Of a stretch of DNA of 64,000 nt, positions 50,469-62,947 are shown piece by piece. The notes beneath the pieces are model-generated. The model saw nothing but the letters and a program-made list of their open reading frames with translations. It did not search any database and was not told the origin of the DNA. Location: NCBI GenBank assembly GCA_036583965.1, contig JAZBQD010000014.1, forward strand, positions 67,114,395 through 67,178,394, written 5' to 3'. How positions within the stretch are numbered: position 1 is the first letter of the stretch; each line of letters starts with the position of its first letter. Origin of the DNA: Prunella strophiata (Eukaryota; Chordata; Aves; Passeriformes; Prunellidae). The translations under genes and the position numbers were made by a program.

Positions 50469-53400
50469 CAAATTGTGTATGAACCATCAGAGTTGTGAAA
50501 AAATCCTGACAGACAATTGCTCATTAAAATCTGATAATTGTAATCAGGGTTCTTTGACTCCCTCTAATTGTTAACAACAGAACTAAAATCTGTGATTTTG
50601 GCATTGTCTGTCTAATACATCTCATAAGAATTAGAAAGCAGTATCTAGAAAAAAACCCCCTGCTTTATTAGTTATAGGATTTAAAAGACATCAATTAACT
50701 TCTTTACTCCCCCCTTCTTTCCTATAAAAGACAAGGCAATTTGTTTCCTTGATGTGTGAGCCATCATCAAATCTAAATTCACAGCAAGAACACTTCTGAG
50801 ATAGCCCAAACTTATCATAAGGTTAATGAACCATTGCACCAGTCCAACCTAAGCCATTTGTCAATGAATAAAATTTCTCATCTGCTATTGTGCAACACAA
50901 TTTGTAATAAAACTGCCAAAATAAGAACTTATTTATGTTTCTCTTTAGCACAGATTGCTCCTTCAGATTGTAAAATGTGTGTATAATAGGTTGGTAATGT
51001 AAGGAGGGTTTATTATTTTCCAGTAGAAGCCATATATTCTGTGTGAGCCAGTTTTTAATTTTTGGAACAGAGGTGTTCTGTGAGAGCAGACTTGGACCTT
51101 CCATATTTCAAGTAGTTTCTGCTGTGAGGTCTATCAAGACAGTTTAATGCAGGATTGTATATGGATTGTGCTACCCAGAACCTTCCAGGGAAAATCAGGG
51201 CTGAAAAAATAAGCATAGCAGGTCACTATCACCATGTTCTCATGTTAGTCTGTTATTTTTGCTTTTATTTAGTTATTTATTATACACCATAACCACAAAT
51301 TAAGCTGTCTGCATTGTATCAAGGTTTGAAGGTACCATGCTTGGAAGTCAACAAAGGAAAACTGCTGATAAACAATGAGAGAGAAGCAATGAGATAAATA
51401 ACCAGAGAGAGAAGAGGAGCAGTGAAATAAAATGGGTGATACTCTCTATTATGCAAAAAGAAATGATACAGCAGCTGAGCCATAGATGCTGAGGGTGTGT
51501 GTGAGAGCAAGCAGTCTGGGACACAAGTGGTTCAGAAACTGGATAATGATCATTTCATCCACAGGAATTGCTGCCCCCTTCAGTCACAGGTGAATGAGTC
51601 CTGGAGGTTTGGACAGAGGACAGAAGCAAACCAAAGAATTTATCTTAGACCTCTGGGTCAGTAAAGGTGAAAAATGAGGAAATGTAGTGTAAGACACTTG
51701 CTGCAGAGTTCACTTTCAGATTGGTTCACCTGAAGCTGGAGAAAACCTTAGGAAATTCTGCAAAATGTTTCCTGTCTCCTTGAGAGTTTTGTTGCAAACA
51801 GAACAGCACCCACAGGGCTGCTTAACTCCCCCCAAGTGAACACAAGAGCCCATTAGATGCTGAGTGTGGGGTGTGGCCCATCCTGTGAGCAGGGCAGTCA
51901 CTGTGCACATGGAACTCCAAGATTACATCATATTTCCTCACATGATGTGAAAAGCTTCCTGTGCCACAATGTCCATAAAATAACTACCCATAAAAAGGAT
52001 ATTTTGTCTTATTTTTGTCTATCTCTGAAAAAAACAAACACTGTGAGGAAGAAGCAGAAGATCTTTAACAGATTAGAAACAGCCCTGTGCTGTTCCAACA
52101 AAGATCATCATGTGCAGAACAGTGTTTCTATTTACTGTCTACCCACAACTGCTTGTTTCTATGGCTCACTATGAAATGCTCAGTCATGGGTGTAATTTGT
52201 AGCAGAATATGGGATGTAGAAACTTCCAAAAAAAAGAGTTACCCTTTGGGCTTACAATATTCCCTTGTACTCACAATTCTTGCTTAAAGTTTTTTGCTTA
52301 AAATATCACTTTACAGTTCTCAAGATTATTAGTTATATTTTTCAATTCAGGATAAGTTAAATACATTGGGTACTTCTGCTCCTAAAACCTTCAACAGCCT
52401 CATGGTTCTTGTAACAACCAAGAAGACAAAAATTGAATACTTGCCCAATGTTTCTTTGTTTTTCTTCTCCAACAATTTTTCTGTTCCTTCTCAGCACCCA
52501 AATGCAATTTTGATTTATTTCTTTCCTCTAGGCTCAAAATCAGACAGTTACAACAATAGGATACATCACCTAAAACTTCAAAGACATTGCTGACTGTATA
52601 TTTGCCAGAGGAGAAAAAAAAATTACAAAATTAAAGATATAGAGCAGCAGTAAAAATATAAGAAATTATAATCAACAAAACCAAAGAAATTCAGCAGTAA
52701 AAAAATTAAAAAGTACTGATTGTGTACTTTGAAAAGTACTGTTGTGTTGAATTCTGACTGCTTATAGCACAGATACATGCAATTTTAAAAATCTGTTCTT
52801 TCTTGATTTGTAGCATAACTTGTGGAAGATTATGTCTGTTATTGCTAACCATGGAGAATATCAAGCAATTGATATTAAATTACTGTGTTAATTATCTTTA
52901 CTATTTAAAAAATTATCATTTTCATCTTTACACTTCAACATATATCAGTGAACCCTGTAGCATCAGATTTTAAGAAGAATCTCTAAACAAAGAATTATAA
53001 AGTGCTTTTTTTTCCGTAATGACTGGGATCTAATTCACCCTTTGGAATTCTTATTTATAACAGAAAGACAGTGATCAGCTGGAGTCTTTCATAGTAAAGC
53101 TTGCAAAGAAAATTGGTTAGGGTAAGGAAGTATTTTCTCTTCTGAGGAACAGAACTACTCTTAAAATACAAAGCAGTCTTCAGGAGTTACCCAGCCAATT
53201 CAGCTGTGGATGAGGGGCTCACTTTCAAACCTCTTTGAAAATCCCAGAGTTAATTATCAGTGCTTGTAGAACTCTTTAAACCTTCAAGATGCTAAAAAAA
53301 AAAAAAAAAAAAAAAGGATAAGTGCCATGATAGTTTGTGTTAAACACAGCTTGTAAATTATATAAATCACACTTAAAATCCCTGAATAGATTGATCCTTT

Positions 53401-55224
53401 TCTGAGAGTTTTCCCTGTAGGACATGTATAAACAGATTTAGTTACAACTCTGGCTAGATAACATTGTCTTACTGACCAGATCATTGGGAACTACAAGGCA
53501 AGAGAGAATCTGAACTGACCCTGATGTAAACATCTGAGGGTTTCACTTCACTTTCAGCATTGCATTTAAAACACACAAATTATATGTTGCATTTAAGTTT
53601 TTCTGGTAGAGCTAAATGATTGTACTTAGAGGTCATTTGGGTATTAATAATTCATGATTTACCTCATACAAGATTGAGGAGAAAAGGACTGTCCCACATT
53701 ACTCCTCTTCCTGAAGTCAGAAATGCCACAGGTAGCTGATGGTCTCTCTTAGGGTCTACAAGAGTAACAAATAATGTGGAGTTAAAACTCACATGATCAG
53801 GACAAAAGCAAAAAGAGTTTACAGAAATAGATTATTTCAAGGTATTGTTGTCCTACAGATTAGTTTAAAAAAAATATTATTTTAAAATACCACATAAGTA
53901 TTTTCCCAGTCCTTTTCTGACACTACTTGGTTACTACAAGGAGTATTTGGTAGTGTTTTGAAGGTGTTGGAATGCTTAAACAGCATTAGCTTTTTTGGCT
54001 TTATCAGTGCTGCAAGGGTGCTAACATTGTCATTTGCATGGAGTGCCACAAAAATCACTGCAGATGAACCAGAGTACAGATAAGTAAAAAAAAAAAATCT
54101 TTATACTCAGTGTTACAAAACCAGTAAAAGGCTTTAAAGGTTCCAATTATATTAGATAAGTTCTAGCTATAGTAGGAAAGCCACCATGTTCTCAAAGCTT
54201 TGTTTTCAAGTAGGTTGTGTAGCAAAAGTGCAAAGGAGAGAGGCACAAGAAGATGGTTGCAAAGGAGGTAGCTGGCTGAAGCAATCCCTCTTCACACCCT
54301 GTCCAAGCCCTCAATTAGTATTACATCTCTGGAACTGTCTTTGCTTTGAATCAAAATACAGAAAAAAGTTCTCACTGTAAAAAGTGAAAAGAAGCAAATA
54401 ATCTTTCACTGCAGAGGTGTTTTCTTTGAAAGCAAACTTACTTAATTTAAACACTTTTTCTGTTTTCTTCATAAATCAGACTAGGCTGAGAAAACTAACC
54501 TATTTGAGACATAAAACAATAACAGACCTTTGATCATCACTTAAATTAAAACATGATATTTAAAAAATGATGTCTCTTTCCTATGCAAAGGCAACATTTA
54601 GTTAATATCTTTTAGCACCATTTAAAGTATTTTCTTTCTGAAACCCATGGAGCTCTTGTGCTGAATTCCAACCTGAGGGCTTCCATCACAGCAATCACTC
54701 TTTATTTTACATATGCTCCCCTCAATATTCTCATGGTACAATTTCCATACTGCCTGCAGTTATGTTCTAGGAACCACACCACAGATTTTTATGTCTGGGG
54801 GCTAAAAGGCTTTTGGATGGCTGCTCATTCTTGCATATGTATGTACACTCTGCACGTAGTGAAAGAGCCATTTGAGCTTCTGTGACTTGTCATTTGTAGC
54901 AGTGCTGGCTTCTGGGTATAAAAGACTCAGAATTACAAAGGTTTGCAGTGGGATGTTACTTAGCAAGTACCTTCACTTTAGTACCCAGCACTAAATATAG
55001 GGAACACTAGTGGTAAAGTGAGACCTTTCTCCAGGGAGATATTGCTGTTAAAAAATGTATTAAGATGCCATGGCTAAGCATTTCCTAGAAAGGTATTTTT
55101 TTTGCTGACTGCATAGTTGTAGATCTTTGTGGCTCAGCTTGTGGATGTTCAACTTTGCCATGCATTCACATATGTGGTATGAGCCCCTGGCCTGCCTTTC
55201 CTGCAGAAATCTCAATTTAAATAC

Positions 55225-55812
55225 ATGTGATCAGTGACCAGTGTGTCCTTGTGGCCAAGAAGGCCAATGAGATTCTGGGGTGCATTGGAAAAAGCATTGC
55301 CAGCAGGTCCAGGGAGGTGACCCTGCCCCTCTGGTCAGGCCTGGGGAGGCCACACCTGGAGTGCTCTGTGCAGTCAGGACAAGAGAGATGTGGAGCTCCT
55401 GGAGAGGCTTCAGTGTAAGGCAGCAAAGATGATAAAGGGAGGAAAGTCTGAGGGAGCTGAGCCTGCTCAGCAAGAGAGGACTGAGAGGGGACCTCCTCAG
55501 TGCCTGTCAGTGTCTGCAGGGAGGTGTCAGAGGATGGACCAGGCTCTGCTCAGCTGTGCCAGGGATTAGGACAGGAAGCAAAGGGCAGAAACTGATGCCC
55601 AAGAAGTTCCACTCGAGCACAAGGAAAAACTTTGCTCTGTGTGTGACTGAGTATTGGAAGTTATTGTACAGAGAGAGTGCAGAATCTCCCTTGCTGGAGA
55701 TATTCCAGAATAGTCTGGACACAATCCTGTGCCTTTGCTTTAGGACAACCCTACAGGAGCTTGGACCCATTGTGGTCCCTTTCACCTTAATCCATTCTGT
55801 GATTCTGTGACA
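55225..55812 (+). mobile_element. CR1 LINE, 3' part (about 590 bp)
   Basis: This is the longest CR1 copy here, in sense orientation. Modules in order are: 'tggccaagaaggccaatgag', 'attctggggtgcattggaa', 'gggaggtgaccctgcccctc', 'ggggaggccacacctggagt', 'gatgtggagctcctggagag', 'ggcagcaaagatgataaag', 'actgagaggggacctcctca', 'aagaagttccactcgagcac', 'ggaaaaactttgctctgtg', 'cagaatctcccttgctggag', and the tail CCATTCTGTGATTCTGTGAC. It covers the C-terminal end of the CR1 reverse-transcriptase/endonuclease reading frame and the 3' untranslated region. The frame is broken by stops and small deletions, so the copy is dead. Confidence 0.94.
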
Positions 55813-56251
55813 GTGAATCCTGCAAGCTACCTACCACAAGTGTATTACCTGAATTATTTTTTCTTGAATTTTATATATTTAATGGCAGACAATTATTAAA
55901 ATTATGACAAGTAGTTGAAGGATTATACTTTTATAATCCCTTTTTGATTCTAAAATTGGGTGATACCATAATAAGAGATAGAGTTTGTCCTTCCTATTAT
56001 TTAAATTTGGAGAAATGTTTGACTTGAAGAAAAGTTGGCAGTGTTTTGGTCATGAATGGACTGAAGTCCTTCTCAAGGATAGTGTGCCCATATCACCAAT
56101 TCATATTCTTATCTTTTTCATTTAGGTTTGTTAGTGTAGTTTTCTCTAGACATCTGTGTAGCCTGTACAAGTAGCACAGGCAGCAGTACTTCAGAAGTTT
56201 GTGCCACTGCAAAGGCACACCTAGATAAGTGTAAATTGGATAAATTGAAAC

Positions 56252-56358
<107 letters not shown>

Positions 56359-58324
56359 CCATCGTAAATTAAATAGTGACAACAAGAAAAAAAGGAAATA
56401 GTGTGCTTACATTAGAATAAGATGCACTTATTGTATTTACAAATAACCAACCACTCCTCTCTTAAACCTTAGGTACTCCCCCTATTATAGGAAATTCTTG
56501 AAGTTTTGTTACTGAAATGTTTACACTGTGGCAAATCATTTATAGGCTCTAACTCCATTCCATTCAGCATAAACACAACAGGGGAGAAATCCTGGCTCTG
56601 TAGCAGTCAGGGAAGAGGGTGTGGAAATTTCAGCACCCTGCAGCCCAGAGTCATTTTGCTGACTTCACTGTAGCAATATTTCACACAGTAATGTTTGCAA
56701 ATGAAGGTAAGTTTTTTCAGTGATGTTGGAAAATGAGGCAACTAAAATGTTTTAAATCACTCTGGTAAAAATTCTTGGTGTTGAAAATAAGTGTTTACTT
56801 TAAAAATATATCATCAGAACCTAGCCATCAGGGGAGATAAGTACAAAGTTACAGAGAGAGTAGAAAACATTTTAGTAGAAATAATAACTAGAAATTATAA
56901 TACCTAAATTATTAATACCTAAATTATTACCTAAGTTAGGTATCTTTGATTATACTGATGATTTAATAGGGTAAAACATAGTGGTTTTATTTTTTTCTCC
57001 CAAAAAATTATAATCTATATATGGAAACAGAGTAATACTTGTATGGTAACTGAGGAACTTTGTGTATTTCTGGGTAGGCTTGGTCACTGTTGTATTGAGC
57101 TCAGTTATCTCCTATGGACTGCCTGCCTAAGTTAAGTGAAGCTTGTGAAAGGAAGGGAACAGAAATGTTATAAATACCTGAGATATTTCCCCACTTCGTA
57201 AATACTTTGTGGCCAAACCATTCTGTTTTCAAAGTCTTTGATAATTTCAATCTGGAAAGTATTTTTCCACAAGGTTGAGTTCTCATGATGTTCCACAAGA
57301 CCAAATTACACTTTACTCTCTGATATGTTGCACTGGCCAAGACTTGATTTATTTATCTTTTCTTTATAAATATCAGTACCAAATGGCTTTGATATATATG
57401 ATTGCTTCTAACAGCATGGGCAAGTATTTCTTCAACTTGAAGAGAGAATAAATATAAACAGATTCTTAATCTCAACTATAATGCTGTTTTAATACTGCAA
57501 CATTGGTGCTTGTTGTGTTGGAGTAGCAAAAATCCAGCCTGAGCAGAGCCTGTCTGGTTTTCTGCTCTAGTTACAGGACTGCAGATGTTAATTTATTAAT
57601 TTGGAAGTCAGTTCTCAACCATTTCCAGATTTCTCCTGAAGGAACTAGCAGGTAATACTGGACACTGGTAGAGCAAAACAGTGGTGTTGAGAGCAGCAAA
57701 ATAATGTAATTTGTGACCTGCCTTATGGATTTGATAGAAAAGGCTTGTGCATCCAAATATCTTTCTGACTTTCCATGCATTTCATTTTTAAGAGGCATTG
57801 CTAGCAGTCGGTAGCCACCAGAAAAGAAGGCCAGCAGATAGTGAGTACCTCAACTTTCTTCATGGCCTAGGGAAGCAGATCTCCTATTTCCTTCTGAAGA
57901 GCATCCACATTTTCTCTAGTCTTCCTTTTATCACCACCATACCTAAAGAAACTTTTCGTTTTTTCCCCTTGACATCCCTGGTCAGATTTTATTTTATACA
58001 GGCTTTAGCATTCCTAACCTGATCCCTCACTGCCTGGACAATTTTGAGTTTTGACAGAAAGCCAAAGTATTTTAAAATACAAGTGGTTCATTTGTGAACA
58101 TCTAATAGATATTTTGTATAGGCAAAATCTAATTCTTAGGGGCCTTTAGGTTTTATACAGTTCTCCTGATTATTTCTTATGAAACCAACTTCAGAGTTGT
58201 GGAGATTTCATGCTGGGATGTAAAAAGAATAGCCACTGATGAAGGGTATACTGCAAACAATACTTTTGCCTTATTGGTATTTTATTGCTCACCTGTGTTT
58301 ATAGACATTTTTCTGCTTTTCTTC

Positions 58325-58570
58325 TGAAGTAGTTTGCAAAAGGTCCTACTGTATTGCTCGTCGAGTTAATGGGCTTGCTTAATCATCATGGTTTGGAGAA
58401 CAACAAAGGAAACTGCATGTGTCCCAATTTATACTGCAAATGGAACAAATGTCTTCTGTAAGTATAAAAGGATCATTTCTTTTAAAGAATAAAGCCCTTT
58501 GAAACCAATTAATAGTTGACCTACATAGTAATGCACATCTCCATGTTTTTCTCTCTTTCTTTTTTTTTTT
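58325..58570. promoter_or_regulatory. Possible conserved noncoding element
   Basis: Unique sequence with two CpGs close together ('gctcgtcgagttaatgggct'), a homeodomain-like 'gcttaatcatcatgg', a SOX-like AACAAAGG (58401-58408) and 'accaattaatagttgacct'. The density of such words and the lack of simple repeats suggest a constrained element. This is texture-based inference only. Confidence 0.25.
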
Positions 58571-58987
58571 GGAAGTCATTTTTCAGTAGCAGAAAAAGAG
58601 TAAATAAGTATGTGTGATCATCCACTTCTACAACAAAGATTTTGAGGTTAAATATTCAAACATTTTTTGCACAATTTCTATAAAATTAAGTGCATTTCAT
58701 CTTTTTAACCTGCTACAACAGTAGCTGAAGAAAACAGCCTGCAACAAATGTATCCCTACCTAACAGTTTCCTTGGTGTCATTGTGCAGTTTACAATGGCC
58801 AGAGAGAACTTGAAAACACACAAACTGATCCTTTCATTCTAAAGATCCAAATCCCCAAAACATTTGTCTAGCTGGAAGCATTTTCAGTCTCTGATTCTTC
58901 AGCACACAGGCAGGGGAGTTATATGGAGGCTCACGGGGAGCAGCACTGAGCCTGCACAACATTTTGTTTGTTGCAACATCCTTATAT

Positions 58988-59057
58988 CATTACCATCCTT
59001 GCTTATAACTCCTGATGTGTGTCATTACTATTCTTGCTTACAACTCCTGATGTGAGA
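58988..59057. repeat. Tandem duplication, two 35-bp copies
   Basis: Copy 1 is 58988-59022 and copy 2 is 59023-59057, both starting CATTAC and containing AACTCCTGATGTG. They differ at 5 of 35 positions, so the duplication is older than the one at 49.8 kb. Confidence 0.93.
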
Positions 59058-59414
59058 AAAGAAACTTGGAAATATGAATTATGGATTTAATAAAAACAGA
59101 GTATGTATACTGGGACAGAAGCAGTGTGTTAAAGAGATAGCAACTATGCTGCTGGTTTAGTGGCTGCAAAATCAAGGAAACCAGAACATGAAGGGCCTGA
59201 CATCTTGTTGTAAATGTACCTTGAAAGAACAGAAAATAGTGAGATTTTGGCCCACAGTTGTGCTCTGTATAGCTAATTAAAAGAAAGCTCTCTCAGTCTA
59301 TTCCAAAATGTGAGGGTGTGTGTTGCCTCACCTTGTAAACAACTGCAGCTCCTGAGCTGATCATAACAGACTGTACTCATGCTAGAGAAGTCTAATGTTA
59401 GTCTCTTACTGAAA

Positions 59415-59480
59415 TTTTTTTTAGATTGGTTGTTTGTTTGTTTTGGGAGGTTGTTTTGTTGTTGTTGGGGTTTTTTTTTA
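59415..59480. repeat. T/G-rich low-complexity tract
   Basis: T runs with GG, GGG and TTG units, of the same texture as the tract near 2.5 kb. Noncoding. Confidence 0.75.
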
Positions 59481-61966
59481 ATTAGAAAAATAAATGTGTG
59501 CAAAAATGTTGAAACTAGGCTTTAGTGCTCACATGACAAGGAAAGTAGGTTGATGAACAAAAATATCTATACTCTTTACACAGAGATTCAAAGTCTCAAG
59601 CATAATGAGGAAAATTAAAGACTGAACCAAAAGTCATTCTTCAAAACACTACAGAGGAGAAAGGTTACAGAATGATAGTAGCACCTTCCAGTGTTGGTCA
59701 GGAATAGAGACTAGAAACTGAAAGTAAAACTCTAGACATCAGAGTCATGAAGTTCTGTGGCATTTGTCCAATATGAAAAGGGGAAGACAACACTTCAACT
59801 ACTTTCAAAATTGAGGTTATTGCATTTACAGATGAGATTACATACTTGCCAGAACTGGCAGGTGACTGACCCCAGTGATCTGGTCCTATATACCAACAAG
59901 AAAAAACAAAAGTGCTTCTGTTTTCCACCAACAGTCCTTTGATCCAAAATTTATCTCCCTCTGCCTGTTGAACCCTGATTGGGTCTGATGAATGTTTTTG
60001 GTACTAATTCCCATCACCATTTTCACAGTATCTTTGTACTGCTTTCAAGCACCTGCTAAATGAGTGACTCAAAAATAAGCCTGTTACACAGATCAGAGAT
60101 GTACAGATGAATGCCATTAAGAAGGCACCTCCATTCAGAAGGGGAAGGAAATTTATGTGTTGGCATTATAGGCTGAAAAACCAAATCATTATTTTCAGCA
60201 TTGTATGTACAGATATGAAAAATGATATGGCCCTTGTACAAGATAATCCCTAAGTACTTAAATGGGACTGTACAAATCCATACTCTTTGTTCTGCCCATT
60301 TGTAGACAGGTGACTACCCACAGAATAAACCAGTGCTTTCCTCTCAGCTTTCCTCTTGTCCTGCTGATAACATTCTTTGTTCAGTAAATGGAGCCATATT
60401 TTACAATTAGGCTGCAGACTTCCCTCGATTTCAAAGGGATGCAGCACTGCCAGCTTTGTATTTGCATTACATTGCCTTCAAACACAATTTTTGGATCACT
60501 GCACCCTGAGCTTATTTTCACTTTGAACCATTGTCTCCTCATTTACCCTTCCTAATATTATCTGTAAATTATTCTTTTGACATTTTGTTCTATATGAAAC
60601 CATTACTCACTGTCAGTGATTTCTACCTGACCCAACTGCTTTGGCAGACATTTACTGCTCTGTCTCTTTATGACTGTCTTCTACACTGGATTATTATTGA
60701 AATGAAATAATAGTATCTTCCATTGATATATCAACTATAGGATGCCTACACATGATTTCATCTGTATCAGCTGCAGAGGCAAAATGTAATAATTATTTCA
60801 CAGACTATAGCAATGCTTTTTAATAGTTCAGGGCATCTGATTTCAACCTGCTGACTGTGTGATGCTTTTGAGACCCTCAGAAAAGTTAACTAAGAAGAAC
60901 TAACACATTTTCTAGTCTGATATTCCCTACACAGATATTTGTATATCAACAGTAATGTTTTCTCAGAGGCCCATAAAAGGATCCAGCACCACTGGCTTAA
61001 CATGAAAAGTAAAAAGGCAAGACTCATCAAATAGGAACTGAAGGAAAGTGCTCACATAGCCAATGAAAATTAAATAAAATTTCAGTGAATACTAAACCTG
61101 CTCTGTGAGGAAGCGATAAAGGATCTCTGAAGTTTGAACTGTACTAAAAATTCCATTCAAATTTCTCCCAGAAGCCTGTGCCACCATTAGAAATATGCTT
61201 CATTATACCCTTTGCCAGCAGGAATTCCTGTCTGCCAAGACAAAGTAATTTTGGATTATCTCCCTAAAGTTTCTTGCAAAACTGAGGATCAGCTTGAAGA
61301 TTTCTTACAAAAAACAACAGAGAAGTTTTTACACTCTTGTCCTGTGCAATAGCTGGTTTATAATTAAAGTTTGTGCCATTGTGCCATAAACCATTGAAAA
61401 GTGTAAATCACTAACTGCTACTAGTTTCATACTGCAAATTCCTACCTCCCTCTAAACTAAGATGTTAAGCCATGTCACCTACTCTCCACTCTTCCACTCT
61501 GAGGTGGTTCATGGGAAAGCAGGGTAGTGATGGGATGGACACAGAGATTCTTCATTGAAGATAGTCCAGGACACAGAACTTGTGATATTTGTTTTAGACT
61601 GATCATTCCAGAGGGAAGGATCACAACACAATGTTTACTTGATTTTGGAAATCCGATCTCCTTGTAACATCTTCTCATTTCCCTTCTGTCTGCAAACCTA
61701 GGAAGACATGAAAGTTTGTCTTTTCAGCAGCAAGTGACAAAAAACCTGTATAAGGGCCTATGTTTAAACTATTAGTGCTCTTGCAACTTGGCCTTCTTCA
61801 AAATCACTCAGGGAAAGAGCTGCTGCTGAATACATCAAATCTGGTGCATTTCAATAAAAAACACCAAGGCCTTCTAGTGCAGATGAGATATTTTGATGCA
61901 TGTTTCCTTAAAATTGTGAGGGACTTGAAAATCTCAGAGGGAAAATCAGCATCATGTGTTGTGGCC

Positions 61967-61980
61967 GTTGCTATGGTGAC
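61967..61980 (+). promoter_or_regulatory. RFX-type X-box motif
   Basis: GTTGCTATGGTGAC matches the X-box consensus RYYNYY-N2-RRNRAC at every constrained position. X-boxes are bound by RFX factors, which drive ciliary and other genes, usually from promoters or enhancers. No promoter or exon is recognised nearby. It is the second perfect match in the window (the other is 22325-22338). Confidence 0.4.
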
Positions 61981-62897
61981 TACACTTTTTGCTTTTATTC
62001 AATAACAGTGTGAACCAGCTCTAAAGCCTGTGCAGCAACATGACCTACTGAAGACTAAATTACTAGGGTTCTACATACTTATACACACTTTCTTTTTCCT
62101 TACATTTTGCTCAAGAATAAATGGATTTTAGCATAAAACTAAAGATTCTGATCAGCTGAATTCTTTGTACTACTTGCTGTGCCTCTCACTTTGTATTTCA
62201 TAAAAAATAAGAGGGAGGCAGTTATGGAAAAGTAGAGGGGTCTTCACCAATCCAAAACTTTTTTTTTTTTTTTTTTTTAATGGGTAGGGAAAGCTTGGTT
62301 TTCCAGCATAGCAAAATTCTCTTGCATTCAGTTGTATTTTTCTCCAAGATTTAAAAAATTATCCTGACTGAAGCACTGCAATAACATTTTCTCAAATGTT
62401 GACATGCAAACATTTTTAAAATTAATATATTATTTGTCGCACAGTAGCACATACAATCTCCACTTGATACTGGCTCCATTGAAGACTAGGCACACAGAAA
62501 AAGAAGAGCTTCTGGAAAAAAACTGCATTGCATAACTTGGAAACTTTTTTTATCTGCTGATCTTTCAGAAGCTAAAGGAAAGGAGGGGAATGGCAGTGCA
62601 GCAACTGAGATACAGCTGTTCACATAAACATAAAACTTAAAAACCCAAATATATTTTGTATTCTATGTAAAAGGATAAGTAGCTCAAGTTTTGTCAGCAA
62701 GGTCTTTCCAGGGATTCCAAGAACTTTGTTTCCATTTCTCCAGCACATTTTTGAGAGGACAAATGAGTACAGATGGGTAATCAAATCTCTCTCTGGGGGA
62801 GGAATTAAGCAGGAAGAAGCTTCTGATGCTGACATGGTTAGTGAGACACGTTTGAATCCCAAATTCCTGTAATATGTATTTTCATCCCAGAGCTGGC

Positions 62898-62947
<50 letters not shown>

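Larger units (their letters stand above)
44369..55224. other. Unique noncoding sequence, no gene recognised
   Basis: About 11 kb of AT-rich DNA without a recognisable exon or interspersed repeat. It contains an A-rich and C-interrupted tract near 44581-44616, a short TA/TG-rich tract at 48068-48121, the 45-bp duplication at 49.8 kb, the palindrome at 50.4 kb and an A run at 53294-53315. The 150-codon open frame at 45461-45913 has no domain, and a second open frame overlaps it, which argues against coding. Confidence 0.6.

Noticed and set aside
56629..56637. REST/NRSF left half-site TTCAGCACC
   Set aside because: The right half (GGACAGCGCC type) is absent; half-sites are common by chance.
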